This document shows, in pieces, positions 8,078 through 16,728 of a stretch of DNA of 64,000 bases. The DNA lies in NCBI RefSeq assembly GCF_000221045.1, contig NC_015856.1, forward strand, positions 3,864,542 to 3,928,541, written 5' to 3'. This DNA comes from Collimonas fungivorans Ter331. Lineage in GTDB: Bacteria > Pseudomonadota > Gammaproteobacteria > Burkholderiales > Burkholderiaceae_D. The translations under genes were made by a program, and so were the position numbers. A model generated the notes under the pieces. It saw only the letters and a list, made by a program, of their open reading frames with translations. It had not been told where the DNA came from and did no database searches. The stretch's first letter is position 1; each line of letters begins with the position of its first letter.

Positions 8078-8333
8078 ATCTATCCGCAAAGAACTGGCGG
8101 CATTGGCAGCCAAGCCAGAGAGCGATATCGATTTCTCCGACCTCCCGGCCACCACCAAACAGGACTGGCAAGGCGCAGTCCGCGGGAAATTCTATCGCCC
8201 CGTCAAACAACAGCTGACTGTACGCATTGACGCCGATGTCGTGGAGTGGCTCAAGGAAGAAGGAAAAGGTTACCAAAGCCGCATGAACGATATCTTGCGG
8301 ACAGCCATGCTGGACAAGGTTCGTCACCGTTAG
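8061..8333 (+). CDS. brnA: BrnA family antitoxin
   Basis: The protein has 90 residues. The N-terminal part has DIDFSDLPATT, and the C-terminal half has QLTVRIDADVVEWLKEEG followed by GYQSRMNDILR, a ribbon-helix-helix DNA-binding domain. It neutralises BrnT and represses the operon. The ATG lies inside the end of brnT, the normal toxin-first arrangement. The gene is followed by the degQ promoter region. Confidence 0.88.
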   Translation: MNKVPESIRKELAALAAKPESDIDFSDLPATTKQDWQGAVRGKFYRPVKQQLTVRIDADVVEWLKEEGKGYQSRMNDILRTAMLDKVRHR

Positions 8334-8440
8334 ATTGATCCGTGATCTGAAACAAGCGTCTGGTTTGCTGTTTAAGTTTGCTTTAATTTTTCGTATTTAT
8401 GCTGTGTGCTAGTTCTAATCCATCTGCAAAGGAGCACAGC

Positions 8441-9922
8441 ATGAGTCGTCAAACCCGTCAAACCTTTATCCGCAGCGCCATTGCCATCGCCGTCCTGGTG
8501 GTGGCCGGCGGCACCTACCTGCATTCGAAGAATGGCGATATCGGCATCGACAACGCCAATGCAGCGATCGTCGCCCCCGCCCCCGTGGTAAGCAATACCG
8601 CGCCGGCAGTTGCGGTGGCCACCGATTTTTCCGGCATCGTCGAACGCGCCGGGCCGGCCGTGGTGAATATCAGCGTCACCGGCAAGGCGAAGCAGAGTGC
8701 GGTGTCCGACCAGGACGATGAACTCGATCCGAACGATCCTTTCTCCCAATTCTTCAAACGCTTCGGCCCGCAGCTGCAAATCCCGCGCCATCCGCAAATC
8801 ATGCGCGGAGAAGGCTCCGGCTTCATCATCAGCGCCGACGGCCTGATCCTGACCAACGCCCACGTGGTCGAGGGCGCCTCGGAAGTCACGGTCAAGCTGA
8901 CCGACCGCCGCGAATTCAGGGCCAAGGTATTGGGCTCCGACAAACAGAGCGACATCGCCGTGATACGGATAGACGCCAAGAACCTGCCGATCGTGCAGAT
9001 CGGCAATCCGGCGCTGACCAGGGTCGGCGAACCGGTGCTGGCGATAGGCTCGCCTTACGGTTTTGAAAATACCGCCACCGCCGGCATCGTCAGCGCCAAG
9101 TCGCGCTCCTTGCCGGACGATACCTATGTGCCGTTCATCCAGACCGACGTCGCCGTCAATCCCGGCAACTCGGGCGGTCCGCTGTTCAATATCAAAGGCG
9201 AAGTGATCGGCATCAATTCGCAGATCTACAGCCAGACCGGCGGCTACCAAGGCCTGTCGTTTGCGATTCCCATCGATGTCGCCACCAAGGTCGAGCAGCA
9301 GCTGGTCAAGCACGGCAAGGTCACGCGCAGCCATCTCGGCGTCAGCGTGCAAGAGGTGAACCAGGCGCTGGCCGAATCGTTCGGCCTAAAGAGCGCCGCC
9401 GGCGCGCTGGTCAGCTCGGTCGACAAGGGCAGTCCGGCCGACAAGGGCGGCCTGCAGACCGGCGATGTGATCCTGCGCTTCAACGGCCAGCCGATCAGCC
9501 ATTCTTCCGACCTGCCGAGCCTGGTGGCCGACACCGCGCCGGGCACCGCCAGCACGATTGAAGTGGTGCGCAACGGCCAGCCCAAGACGCTGACCGTCAA
9601 GCCGACCGAAGCAGAAGCGGTGAAAACCGCCAGCAACGACGAAGGCGCCGGTTCGCAGGCGCGGCTGGGACTGGCGCTGCGCCAGCTCAGCCCGGACGAA
9701 CAGCAACAGGTAGGGATCCATGGCGGGCTGGTGGTGGAAGATGCTTCCGGACCGTCGGCGCTGGCCGGCATCCAGCGCGGCGACGTGATCCTGTCGCTCA
9801 ACGGCAAGCCGGTCAACAGCGTTGAGCAGTTGCGCCAGCTGGTGAGCAAGGCCGGCAAGAACGTGGCGCTGCTGGTGCAGCGTGACAAGGACAAGATCTT
9901 CGTCCCGCTCAACCTGGGCTGA
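8441..9922 (+). CDS. DegP/DegQ (Do) family periplasmic serine protease
   Basis: The protein has 493 residues. An N-terminal membrane or signal segment (residues about 8-25) is followed by a trypsin-like domain with His in LTNAHVVEGA, Asp in SDIAVIRID and Ser in NPGNSGGPLFN. Two PDZ domains follow, with GDVILRFNGQPI in the first and GDVILSLNGKPV in the second. This is the full HtrA/Do layout for periplasmic protein quality control. AAAGGAG precedes the ATG. It follows the two-component genes and the toxin-antitoxin pair, and a small membrane protein comes next. DegP and DegQ cannot be told apart by eye. Confidence 0.93.
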   Translation: MSRQTRQTFIRSAIAIAVLVVAGGTYLHSKNGDIGIDNANAAIVAPAPVVSNTAPAVAVATDFSGIVERAGPAVVNISVTGKAKQSAVSDQDDELDPNDPFSQFFKRFGPQLQIPRHPQIMRGEGSGFIISADGLILTNAHVVEGASEVTVKLTDRREFRAKVLGSDKQSDIAVIRIDAKNLPIVQIGNPALTRVGEPVLAIGSPYGFENTATAGIVSAKSRSLPDDTYVPFIQTDVAVNPGNSGGPLFNIKGEVIGINSQIYSQTGGYQGLSFAIPIDVATKVEQQLVKHGKVTRSHLGVSVQEVNQALAESFGLKSAAGALVSSVDKGSPADKGGLQTGDVILRFNGQPISHSSDLPSLVADTAPGTASTIEVVRNGQPKTLTVKPTEAEAVKTASNDEGAGSQARLGLALRQLSPDEQQQVGIHGGLVVEDASGPSALAGIQRGDVILSLNGKPVNSVEQLRQLVSKAGKNVALLVQRDKDKIFVPLNLG

Positions 9923-9948
9923 CGCCTCAACCGCAGGATGTGGAAACG

Positions 9949-10251
9949 ATGATCAAGCTGGCCAACAACAATCTGTCGCAGCACATCCTGCCCTCTTCCG
10001 CCACGATGATCGGCGTCTGCATCACCGCGCTGTCGATCATCAAGCTGGCCAGGTTCAGCGGACTGGCGCTTTGGCTGGGCCACCTGCTGGCGCTCAACAG
10101 CCTGGTGTTCCTGACCAGCGGCGTGCTGTCGTACGCCTCCATGCGTTCCAGCCGCAGCATGCGCCTGGAACAATACGCCGACATCGCCTTCATCTTTGGC
10201 CTGATCCTGCTCAGCCTGTCCACCGTCTTCATGGCGGTGGTGATTGATTGA
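9949..10251 (+). CDS. Small hydrophobic membrane protein
   Basis: The product has 100 residues with about three predicted membrane segments (around ATMIGVCITALSIIKLA, LGHLLALNSLVFLTSGVLS and IAFIFGLILLSLSTVFMAVV). No family is recognised. A GTG at 9940 is an alternative start; the ATG is preferred because AGGA lies about 11 bases upstream. It begins 26 bases after the protease and may be co-transcribed with it. Confidence 0.65.
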   Translation: MIKLANNNLSQHILPSSATMIGVCITALSIIKLARFSGLALWLGHLLALNSLVFLTSGVLSYASMRSSRSMRLEQYADIAFIFGLILLSLSTVFMAVVID

Positions 10252-10270
10252 ATTTTCATTCCCCTCGAAG

Positions 10271-10351
10271 TTACCCACAGAAACTGTGGACAGTCCTGTT
10301 GATAACTCCAGCGAGTTTTATCTATGTGGTTGATCTATATGGATTTTTCAG
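10271..10351. repeat. Dispersed intergenic repeat with DnaA-box-like ends, copy B
   Basis: The copy opens TTACCCACAGAAACTGTGGA, continues CAGTCCTGTTGATAAC and ends in ATATGGATTTTTCA. The extra CTGTG relative to copy A (5561-5636) makes an inverted CCACAG/CTGTGG pair. Its ends resemble DnaA boxes. It lies just after a gene end. Confidence 0.6.
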
Positions 10352-10700
10352 GCCTGCTCATTGTTGTGCGGACAGTGCCGCTGAAACGGGAGCGGATGTA
10401 GGCGTCTGCGCCGGAATCGCCGCACCATAAAAATATCCAGCCTGAACGAACGCTCGGTTTGAGGCCCATGTCGAACCTGCCTAAGCATGATTGTGCTTCA
10501 ATGTCCGGTGCGGCAGCTTCTGCCTGGGAGGGGATATTGCAATTTAGATAATCAGAATCCGTTCCGTCAAATATAATTCAAAAAAAATCTGCAAGCTGTC
10601 GATCTGGCGATTTCCCGCTCGACTAGTTAGCAGATCCGGGAGTTAATTGCATGCAGTCGGCAGCCCGGCACTTACCCTGAAACCAAACGGAGATATTACG
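10352..10700. other. Intergenic stretch without a recognisable gene
   Basis: About 350 bases hold no convincing coding region; a short open frame at 10248-10430 overlaps the repeat and resembles nothing. The last 100 bases, which are A+T-richer, probably carry the promoter of the YciI-like gene. AAACGGAG before 10701 serves as its ribosome binding site. Confidence 0.5.
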
Positions 10701-11126
10701 ATGCGATTCATGATCATACGCAAAGCAGACAAGGATACCGAAGCCGGCACCATGCCCAGCACAGAGCTGATCGCCGCCATGATGAAATACAACGAAGAAC
10801 TGGTGCAAGCCGGCGTCATGCTGGCCGGCGAAGGACTGCAGCCAAGCACCAAGGGTGCTCGCATCAGCTTTGCGGGCGGCAAGCCGACCGTGTTCGACGG
10901 CCCCTTCGCCGAAACCAAGGAACTGATCGCCGGGTTTACCATGATCCAGGTGAAGTCGAAACAGGAAGCCATCGAATGGGTCAAGCGCTGGCCCGCCCTG
11001 GATGGCAACGGCGCCGTCGAGCTCGAACTGCGCCAGGTATTCGAGGCGGAAGATTTCGGCGCCGAGTTCACGCCGGAACTCAGGGAAACCGAAGAACGCT
11101 TGCGCCGCCAGAGTTCAGGCGCCTAA
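10701..11126 (+). CDS. YciI/DGPF family protein
   Basis: The protein has 141 residues. It starts MRFMIIRKADKDTEAGTMP and contains FDGPFAETKELIAGF, the DGPF signature of the YCII-related superfamily (a ferredoxin-like fold with a His/Asp pair). The biochemical role of the family is poorly defined. Relatives often sit beside extracytoplasmic sigma factors, but none is present here. An SRPBCC and a VOC protein follow on the same strand, a common set of small-molecule-binding folds. Confidence 0.85.
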   Translation: MRFMIIRKADKDTEAGTMPSTELIAAMMKYNEELVQAGVMLAGEGLQPSTKGARISFAGGKPTVFDGPFAETKELIAGFTMIQVKSKQEAIEWVKRWPALDGNGAVELELRQVFEAEDFGAEFTPELRETEERLRRQSSGA

Positions 11127-11177
11127 GCTGCCTGCGCAGTTCGCACCGCCATTACAACGCCATCAGGAGATAAAGTA

Positions 11178-11702
11178 ATGATCAAGACCATCGCCATCGT
11201 TATCGTCGTCGCACTGGCCGCCACCCTCGGCTATGCGGCGACCCGGCCCGATACTTTCCGCGTCCAGCGCACGATCTCGATCAAGGCGCCGCCGGAAAAG
11301 ATCCTGGCGCAGGTCAACAACTTCCACGACTGGAGCGGCTGGTCGCCTTACGAAAAAATGGATCCGGCGATGAAACGGACTTTCAGCGGCGCCGCCAGCG
11401 GCCCGGGCGCGGTGTATGCCTGGGACGGCAACGGCGACGCCGGCGCCGGACGCATGGAGATCAAGGAAGCGTCACCGTCGAAAACCGTCATCAAGCTCGA
11501 TTTCAGCAAACCGTTTGAAGCCAGCAATGTCGCTGAGTTCAGCGTCGACACCCAGGGCGACAGCAGCAACGTCACCTGGGCCATGTATGGACCCGCGCCT
11601 TATATCAGCAAGGTGATGGGCTTGTTTTTCAATATGGACAGCATGATCGGCAAGGATTTCGAAGCCGGGCTTGCCAACCTGAAGACCGTCGCCGAGAAAT
11701 AA
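11178..11702 (+). CDS. SRPBCC family (polyketide cyclase/START-like) protein with membrane anchor
   Basis: The protein has 174 residues. Residues 1-20 form a membrane or signal segment (IAIVIVVALAATLGYA). The rest matches the START-like helix-grip fold: VQRTISIKAPPEKILAQV, WSGWSPYEKMDPAM, then SNVTWAMYGPAPYISK. Such proteins bind hydrophobic ligands. It has its own ribosome binding site (AGGAG) and sits between YciI-like and VOC genes. Confidence 0.85.
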   Translation: MIKTIAIVIVVALAATLGYAATRPDTFRVQRTISIKAPPEKILAQVNNFHDWSGWSPYEKMDPAMKRTFSGAASGPGAVYAWDGNGDAGAGRMEIKEASPSKTVIKLDFSKPFEASNVAEFSVDTQGDSSNVTWAMYGPAPYISKVMGLFFNMDSMIGKDFEAGLANLKTVAEK

Positions 11703-11783
11703 ACGACGGTCACCCTGGCGTCACGCACACAAGCAGGCGTGACGCTGTTTTCATTATCCATCGCAGGAACAGAGGAGATCAAC

Positions 11784-12194
11784 ATGCTATTGAATGCCTA
11801 CCTGAATTTCAACGGCCAGTGCGACGCCGCCTTCAAGTTCTATCAGCAAGTCCTGGGCGGGAAAATCGCCTTCAGGCTGACCAACAAAGAAACGCCGATG
11901 GCAGAACAGACGCCGCCTGACCGGCAAGACAAGATCGCGCACATCCGCCTGGAACTGGATGGCGGCGTCTTGATGGGCTCGGATTGCCCGCCCGATTATT
12001 TCGAAAAAATGCAAGGCATGGTGTTGTCGATCAACGTCGACACGATTGCGGACGGCGCCCGCATCTTCAATGCCCTGGCAAAAAACGGCACGGTCAAGAT
12101 GCCTTACGAGAAAACCTTCTGGGCCGCCAGTTTCGGCATGCTGGAAGACCAGTTCGGCACGCCGTGGATGGTCAATTGCGAGAAAGACGGCTAA
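11784..12194 (+). CDS. VOC family protein, PhnB/glyoxalase-like
   Basis: The protein has 136 residues. It begins MLLNAYLNFNGQCDAAFKFY and ends FGMLEDQFGTPWMVNCE, which are the usual ends of PhnB-type vicinal oxygen chelate proteins. GAGGAG precedes the ATG. The metal or substrate is unknown. A strong hairpin follows the stop. Confidence 0.88.
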   Translation: MLLNAYLNFNGQCDAAFKFYQQVLGGKIAFRLTNKETPMAEQTPPDRQDKIAHIRLELDGGVLMGSDCPPDYFEKMQGMVLSINVDTIADGARIFNALAKNGTVKMPYEKTFWAASFGMLEDQFGTPWMVNCEKDG

Positions 12195-12211
12195 GCAACG
12201 GTTGCCGCACA

Positions 12212-12247
12212 GGCGCGCCGCCATCCTCGTAAGGATGGCGGCGCGCC
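12212..12247. terminator. GC-rich hairpin between convergent genes
   Basis: Perfect 15-base arms (GGCGCGCCGCCATCC and its complement) enclose a 6-base loop. It separates the VOC gene from the convergent small gene. There is no T tract on either side, so it may be a weak or bidirectional terminator. Confidence 0.5.
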
Positions 12248-12250
12248 GGA

Positions 12251-12478
12251 TCAGGACAGCGGCAGCTTGACCGCCGTCACGCGGTCTATGAAAAATTCGC
12301 CGTCGACGCACTTGCGGTGCGGCACGCCGGCCACCTTGAATCCCGGTCCGCCCTGCGCCACCCAGATTTTGGCGACCGTGTCGAAATCTTCCAACTCCAG
12401 CCCGAGCAGCGGCGCCGACAGCACGAATTGCGCGCCCTCTTTTTGTCTTGCCAGAACTTCTTCAATCGTCTTTGCCAT
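12251..12478 (-). CDS. Hypothetical 75-residue protein
   Basis: The product starts MAKTIEEVLARQKEGAQFVL and includes GGPGFKVAGVPHRKCVDGEF. It looks globular and soluble, without signal or membrane segments. No family is recognised. It lies 47 bases downstream of the Lrp-type regulator on the same strand, so it may share that transcript. Confidence 0.55.
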   Translation of the reverse strand: MAKTIEEVLARQKEGAQFVLSAPLLGLELEDFDTVAKIWVAQGGPGFKVAGVPHRKCVDGEFFIDRVTAVKLPLS

Positions 12479-12525
12479 GGTGTCAATCTGATGTCTCGGG
12501 TTAATCGTTATCCGCGCGCGGCGCC

Positions 12526-13002
12526 TCAGCCATCGCGCAGCAATTCGCGCGGCAGCTCGTAGGTTTCCTTGATCGCCTGCAGCACGATATTGGAGCGGAT
12601 ATCCTGCACGCCCGGTATTTTATATAACTTCTCCAGTACAAAAGCGGAATAGTGCTTCAGGTTGCGCGCCTTCACCCGCAGCAGGTAGTTGGCGTCGCCG
12701 GTGATGATGTAGGAACCGACCACTTCCGGGTAATCCTGCAGCACCTGCATGAAGTTCTCGTGCCAGCTCTCGACATCGCGCCGCATCGTCACCTGCACGA
12801 ACACATCCAGCTCCAACCCCAGTTTTTCCGGGCTCAGCACGGCGCTGTAGCGGCTGATGATGCCAGCCTCTTCCAGGATGCGGACGCGGCGCAGGCAGGA
12901 TGAAGGCGACAGGAACACCTGCTCCGCCAGGTCCTGGTTGCTGATGCGGCCATTCTGCTGCAGCAGCGTCAGGATGTTCAAATCGATAGTATCGAGTTGC
13001 AT
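12526..13002 (-). CDS. kynR: Lrp/AsnC family regulator, KynR-like
   Basis: The protein has 158 residues. The N-terminal helix-turn-helix is typical of the family: LDTIDLNILTLLQQNGRISN, then LSPSSCLRRVRILEEAGII. The C-terminal RAM ligand-binding domain contains VGSYIITGDANYLLRV. It is divergent from kynB-kynU-kynA with inverted repeats between them, the arrangement of KynR in Pseudomonas aeruginosa, where it activates the operon in response to kynurenine. The name is assigned from context and family. Confidence 0.85.
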   Translation of the reverse strand: MQLDTIDLNILTLLQQNGRISNQDLAEQVFLSPSSCLRRVRILEEAGIISRYSAVLSPEKLGLELDVFVQVTMRRDVESWHENFMQVLQDYPEVVGSYIITGDANYLLRVKARNLKHYSAFVLEKLYKIPGVQDIRSNIVLQAIKETYELPRELLRDG

Positions 13003-13061
13003 TGAAATTATCTTTCAATATTAGTCAATTAGTCTTCATTTTATTCTAATTAATATTGAAA
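13001..13061. promoter_or_regulatory. Inverted repeats in the kynR-kynB intergenic region
   Basis: TTTCAATATTA (13013-13023) and its exact complement TAATATTGAAA (13051-13061) form 11-base arms 27 bases apart. A second pair, ATTGAAA at 13001 and TTTCAAT at 13013, shares the half-site. Several A+T-rich half-sites in phase suit a multimeric Lrp-type activator. Confidence 0.5.
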
Positions 13062-13137
13062 TCGACTATTAATTTCGTATAAAAATTCCGGCCAGCTCAT
13101 CTAAAATAATTGTTCGGATTCAGCACCGGGGAACGCC

Positions 13138-13791
13138 ATCGCCACTTCAAAACCTATCTGGGATATCAGCCCAGCCCTGTCCGCACGGATCCCCGTGTGG
13201 CCGGGCGACACCGCCTTTAGCGCACAAGCCACCTGGGAAATCGGCGACGGCTGCCCGGTGCATGTCAGCCGGATCACGCTTTCCACCCATACCGGCGCCC
13301 ACTGCGATGCGCCCAGCCATTACGATGCACAGGGCCTGTCTATCGACCAGGTCGCCCTGGATGCCTATATCGGCCCCTGCCGCGTGATCCATTGCATAGG
13401 CGTTGCGCTGGTCATGCCGCAGCACATTGCCCATGCCTTGGCCGACATCCCGCCGCGCGTGCTGCTGCGCACTTACGCCAGCGCGCCGCAACAGCAATGG
13501 GATCCGGCGTTTGCAGCGGTAGCGCCGCAAACCATCGCACTGCTGGCGCAACACGGGGTGCGCCTGGTCGGCATCGATACGCCGTCGCTCGATCCGCAGG
13601 AATCCAAGACCATGCTGGCGCACCACGCCGTCAGGCAGCACGGCATGGCGATACTGGAAGGCATCGTGCTCGATGCGATAGACGCCGGCGACTATGAACT
13701 GATTGCCCTGCCGCTGCGCCTGGCCGGCATGGACGCCAGTCCGGTGCGGGCGGTTTTGCGTCCTCTTTCACCTTCAGGAACACTCTCATGA
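13138..13791 (+). CDS. kynB: Kynurenine formamidase KynB
   Basis: This is a cyclase-family metal hydrolase that converts N-formylkynurenine to kynurenine. It shows the metal site [12 protein letters not shown] and the downstream [14 protein letters not shown]. The conserved N-terminus [10 protein letters not shown] lies upstream of the only canonical start (GTG at 13195). In frame, GGGGAA followed by ATC at 13138 gives [10 protein letters not shown] after the initiator, so ATC is the likely start. No ATG exists in the 13003-13195 interval. The full product is about 217 residues; the GTG form would be 198 and lack the first strand. The stop overlaps the kynU start (ATGA). Confidence 0.85.
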   Translation: MATSKPIWDISPALSARIPVWPGDTAFSAQATWEIGDGCPVHVSRITLSTHTGAHCDAPSHYDAQGLSIDQVALDAYIGPCRVIHCIGVALVMPQHIAHALADIPPRVLLRTYASAPQQQWDPAFAAVAPQTIALLAQHGVRLVGIDTPSLDPQESKTMLAHHAVRQHGMAILEGIVLDAIDAGDYELIALPLRLAGMDASPVRAVLRPLSPSGTLS

Positions 13792-15029
13792 CAAACAGTA
13801 GCCGTGCAGCTTGCCAAGCCCTGGACGCAGACGATCCGCTGGCGCCGCTGCGAACCTGGTTCGACCTGCCGCCAGGCATGATTTACCTGGACGGCAATTC
13901 GCTCGGCGCGCGCCCGCACGCAGCGCTGCAGCGCGCGCAACAAGTGATCCAGCAGGAATGGGGACACGACCTGATCCGCAGCTGGAACAAGGCCGGCTGG
14001 TTCGACCTGCCGAGCCGGCTGGGCAACAAGCTGGCGCCGCTGATCGGCGCCGGCGAGAACGAAGTGGTGGTCACCGATTCCACTTCCATCAACCTGTTCA
14101 AGCTGCTGGCCGGCGCCTTGCAGATCCAGGCCGCCAGCCGCAAGGTGATCGTCACCGAACGCGACAATTTCCCGACCGACATCTACATGGCGCAAGGCCT
14201 TACCGAATGGCTGGACCGCGGCTACCGCATCCACCTGATCGACACGCCGCAAGAACTCACCACGGCGGTAAACGCGGAAACCGCAGTCCTCATGCTGACC
14301 CACGTCAACTACCGCAGCGGCCACCTGCACGACATGCAGGCCGTCACCCAAGCCGCGCAAGAACAAGGTGCGCTAGTGCTGTGGGACCTGGCGCATTCGG
14401 CCGGCGCCGTGCCGATCGACCTGCATGCGGCAAATGCCGACTTTGCCGTCGGCTGCACCTACAAATACCTCAACGGCGGTCCCGGCGCGCCGGCCTTCGC
14501 CTGGATCGCGCCGCGCCACCACGCGCAGTTCCGGCAACCGCTGAGCGGCTGGTGGAGCCACCAGGCGCCGTTCACCATGCAACCCGCCTTTGCGCCCGGC
14601 GAAGGCATACGCCGCGCACTGTGCGGCACCCAGCCGGTCATATCGCTGGCGATGGTGGAATGCGGGCTCGACGTCTTCGCTCAAACCGACATGCACGCCT
14701 TGCGCCGCAAATCGCTGGCGCTGACCGACCTGTTCATCGCCCTGGTCGAAAGCCGCTGCGCCGGCCTCGGCCTGGCGCTGGTGACGCCGCGCCCGCATGC
14801 GCAACGCGGCAGCCACGTCAGTTTCACCCACGTGCACGGCTACGCCGTCATGCGCGAGCTGATCGCGCACGGCGTCATCGGCGATTACCGCGAACCGCAG
14901 GTGATGCGCTTCGGCTTCACGCCGCTGTATACGCAGTTCACCGATGTCTGGGATGCCGTCAGCATCCTGCGCCGGATCCTGGCCGACCAGGACTATGAAA
15001 TCGATGCGCGGCAGGAAGCTGTCACCTAA
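13788..15029 (+). CDS. kynU: Kynureninase
   Basis: The protein has 413 residues and is PLP-dependent; it cleaves kynurenine to anthranilate and alanine. Visible blocks are [35 protein letters not shown], the phosphate-binding [28 protein letters not shown] (Asp that pairs with the pyridine ring) and [16 protein letters not shown], whose Lys forms the Schiff base. The length is normal. It overlaps kynB by 4 bases and is followed at 18 bases by kynA. Confidence 0.96.
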   Translation: MTNSSRAACQALDADDPLAPLRTWFDLPPGMIYLDGNSLGARPHAALQRAQQVIQQEWGHDLIRSWNKAGWFDLPSRLGNKLAPLIGAGENEVVVTDSTSINLFKLLAGALQIQAASRKVIVTERDNFPTDIYMAQGLTEWLDRGYRIHLIDTPQELTTAVNAETAVLMLTHVNYRSGHLHDMQAVTQAAQEQGALVLWDLAHSAGAVPIDLHAANADFAVGCTYKYLNGGPGAPAFAWIAPRHHAQFRQPLSGWWSHQAPFTMQPAFAPGEGIRRALCGTQPVISLAMVECGLDVFAQTDMHALRRKSLALTDLFIALVESRCAGLGLALVTPRPHAQRGSHVSFTHVHGYAVMRELIAHGVIGDYREPQVMRFGFTPLYTQFTDVWDAVSILRRILADQDYEIDARQEAVT

Positions 15030-15047
15030 TTACCCAGGAGCCACGCA

Positions 15048-15890
15048 ATGGAATGCCCTTACAAACCCAACCAATCATGGCATGGCGCGAAGATGGAATT
15101 CGGCGAGAACATGAGTTACGGCGACTACCTGGCGCTGGACCAGGTATTGTCGGCGCAGCGGCCGCTCTCGCCCAACCACAATGAAATGCTGTTCATCGTC
15201 CAGCACCAGACCAGCGAGCTGTGGATGAAGCTGATGCTGCATGAACTGCACGCAGTGCGCGCGCAGATGCGCAGCAACGACTTGTCGCCTGCGTTCAAGA
15301 TGATGGCCAGGGTGGCGCGCATCATGGACCAGCTGGTGCATGCCTGGGATGTGCTGGCGACCATGACGCCGCCGGAATACACCGCGATCCGCCCCTACCT
15401 CGGACAGTCGTCCGGTTTCCAGTCGTTCCAGTACCGGGAAATCGAATTCCTGCTGGGGAACAAGAACGCCGCCTTGTTGCAGGTGCACCAGCATTCGCCG
15501 GAATCGTATGCGCGGCTGCAGGACGCCTTGCAGCAGCCGTCGGTCTATGACGAAGCAGTGATGCTGCTGGCGCGCGCCGGCCTGGCGGTCGACCCGGCCC
15601 GCCTGAGCCGCGACTGGAGCCAGGCGACCGCCGCCGACCATTCGGTGGAAACGGCCTGGCTGGCGGTGTATCAGGCCCCGGACACGCATTGGGAGTTATA
15701 CGAGTTGGCCGAAAAACTGGTCGATCTGGAAACCGCGTTCCGCTACTGGCGCTTCCGCCACCTGACCACGGTGGAACGCATCATCGGCTTCAAGAAAGGC
15801 ACCGGCGGCACCGAAGGCGCCAGCTACCTGAAGATGATGCTGGACGTGGTGCTGTTCCCGGAATTGTTTTCGCTGCGCACGTCGCTCTGA
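15048..15890 (+). CDS. kynA: Tryptophan 2,3-dioxygenase
   Basis: The protein has 280 residues, the usual bacterial size. It has [33 protein letters not shown] (substrate-site His), [19 protein letters not shown] and [21 protein letters not shown], where the His binds heme. It opens the indole ring of tryptophan to give N-formylkynurenine, the first step of the pathway completed by kynB and kynU. CAGGAG precedes the ATG. With no anthranilate-degrading genes nearby, the product may feed catabolism elsewhere or signalling. Confidence 0.96.
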   Translation: MECPYKPNQSWHGAKMEFGENMSYGDYLALDQVLSAQRPLSPNHNEMLFIVQHQTSELWMKLMLHELHAVRAQMRSNDLSPAFKMMARVARIMDQLVHAWDVLATMTPPEYTAIRPYLGQSSGFQSFQYREIEFLLGNKNAALLQVHQHSPESYARLQDALQQPSVYDEAVMLLARAGLAVDPARLSRDWSQATAADHSVETAWLAVYQAPDTHWELYELAEKLVDLETAFRYWRFRHLTTVERIIGFKKGTGGTEGASYLKMMLDVVLFPELFSLRTSL

Positions 15891-15901
15891 ACTAGCGCAG
15901 G

Positions 15902-16465
15902 CTACGTCCCCGCGTTGCGCCTTGCCATATGCGTGCGCACCTCTTGCACATCGGCCGGATCGCAGCGCAGTTCCAGCAGCTGGTTGACCGCGATTTCGTC
16001 GGCCAGCGAAGTCGCCGTCACTTTGGCGCCGAAAAAATCGGCGTCCAGTCCGAGCGCATTGCAGATGCGTTTGCGGCCTGCTTCGTCCTGCGGCAACTGC
16101 AGCACCACTGTCAGGAAGTTTGCCGCTGCGCCGCCCTGCGTTGTGTCCGGCAAAAACTGGCGGACCGCAGCCTGCTCCGGTGCAGCTTGCGCGGGAAATC
16201 GTATTTGCTGTTCCTCGGCGATTTCATCCACCGTCACCAGCACGCTGCTGTGCGGCCCCGGCCACTTCTTGACGCCGCCAATCACAGCCGGCGCGCCGCC
16301 GCTGACTTCGTACTCAGTCTCGGAAATCTTCTCGTAGTGAAACGGCTCCCAGGCCGGATCGCCGTGCTTGCGCATCGCCACCGCCTCCAGCACCTGGCCG
16401 GCCAGCGCGCCGTTGCCCAGCATGCCAACCGCGCCTAGCCCTGCATCGGCTGTCGTATCGTCCAT
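15902..16465 (-). CDS. Hypothetical protein in the nuclease operon
   Basis: The product has 187 residues, is soluble and slightly acidic, with no signal peptide. Segments such as VGGVKKWPGPHSS-like (seen as VIGGVKKWPGPHSSVLVTVD) and NALGLDADFFGAKVTA look conserved, but no family is recognised. The ATG at 16465 is chosen because GAGGTG lies upstream; a TTG at 16486 is an alternative. It is the last of three overlapping or abutting genes that begin with a secreted nuclease. Its stop faces kynA at 11 bases. Confidence 0.65.
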   Translation of the reverse strand: MDDTTADAGLGAVGMLGNGALAGQVLEAVAMRKHGDPAWEPFHYEKISETEYEVSGGAPAVIGGVKKWPGPHSSVLVTVDEIAEEQQIRFPAQAAPEQAAVRQFLPDTTQGGAAANFLTVVLQLPQDEAGRKRICNALGLDADFFGAKVTATSLADEIAVNQLLELRCDPADVQEVRTHMARRNAGT

Positions 16466-16482
16466 CTCGCCACCTCGCTTGT

Positions 16483-16728
16483 TCAAAAAGGATTGTTGAC
16501 CTTGACTACCGGCGCGGCAGGCAGCACTTCTGGCAAGGTGCGCGACTCCAGTTCCTCCACCACCCGGTTGAGCAGCGACTGCAGCGTCTTGGCTTGCTCC
16601 AGCCCGCGCTGGTCGAGGGTCAGGTCGAGATCGCCGAACAGGCTGACCCGGTCCAGGCGGTTCTCGACATTCAGCTTGCCGATGGTGAGAGTGGCGCTCT
16701 CATCCGAGAACGGGGTAAATTTAGACAT
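16483..16728 (-). CDS. Hypothetical 81-residue protein in the nuclease operon
   Basis: The product starts MSKFTPFSDESATLTIGKLN and continues with ENRLDRVSLFGDLDLTLDQ and a helix containing LQSLLNRVVEELESR. It has no signal peptide. No family is recognised. Its start overlaps the nuclease stop by 8 bases, so translation is probably coupled to the nuclease; an accessory or inhibitory role is possible but unproved. Confidence 0.65.
   Translation of the reverse strand: MSKFTPFSDESATLTIGKLNVENRLDRVSLFGDLDLTLDQRGLEQAKTLQSLLNRVVEELESRTLPEVLPAAPVVKVNNPF

Noticed and set aside
10248-10430. Short open frame after the small membrane protein
   Set aside because: It runs through the dispersed repeat, has no ribosome binding site and resembles nothing.
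13195-13791. GTG at 13195 as the kynB start
   Set aside because: It would remove the conserved WDIS strand of the enzyme; an upstream ATC with a good ribosome binding site fits better, though it is unusual.
13811-14998. Open frame of 395 codons in another frame of kynU
   Set aside because: Same strand, shifted frame, Arg/Pro-rich with no family signature; kynureninase is unambiguous.
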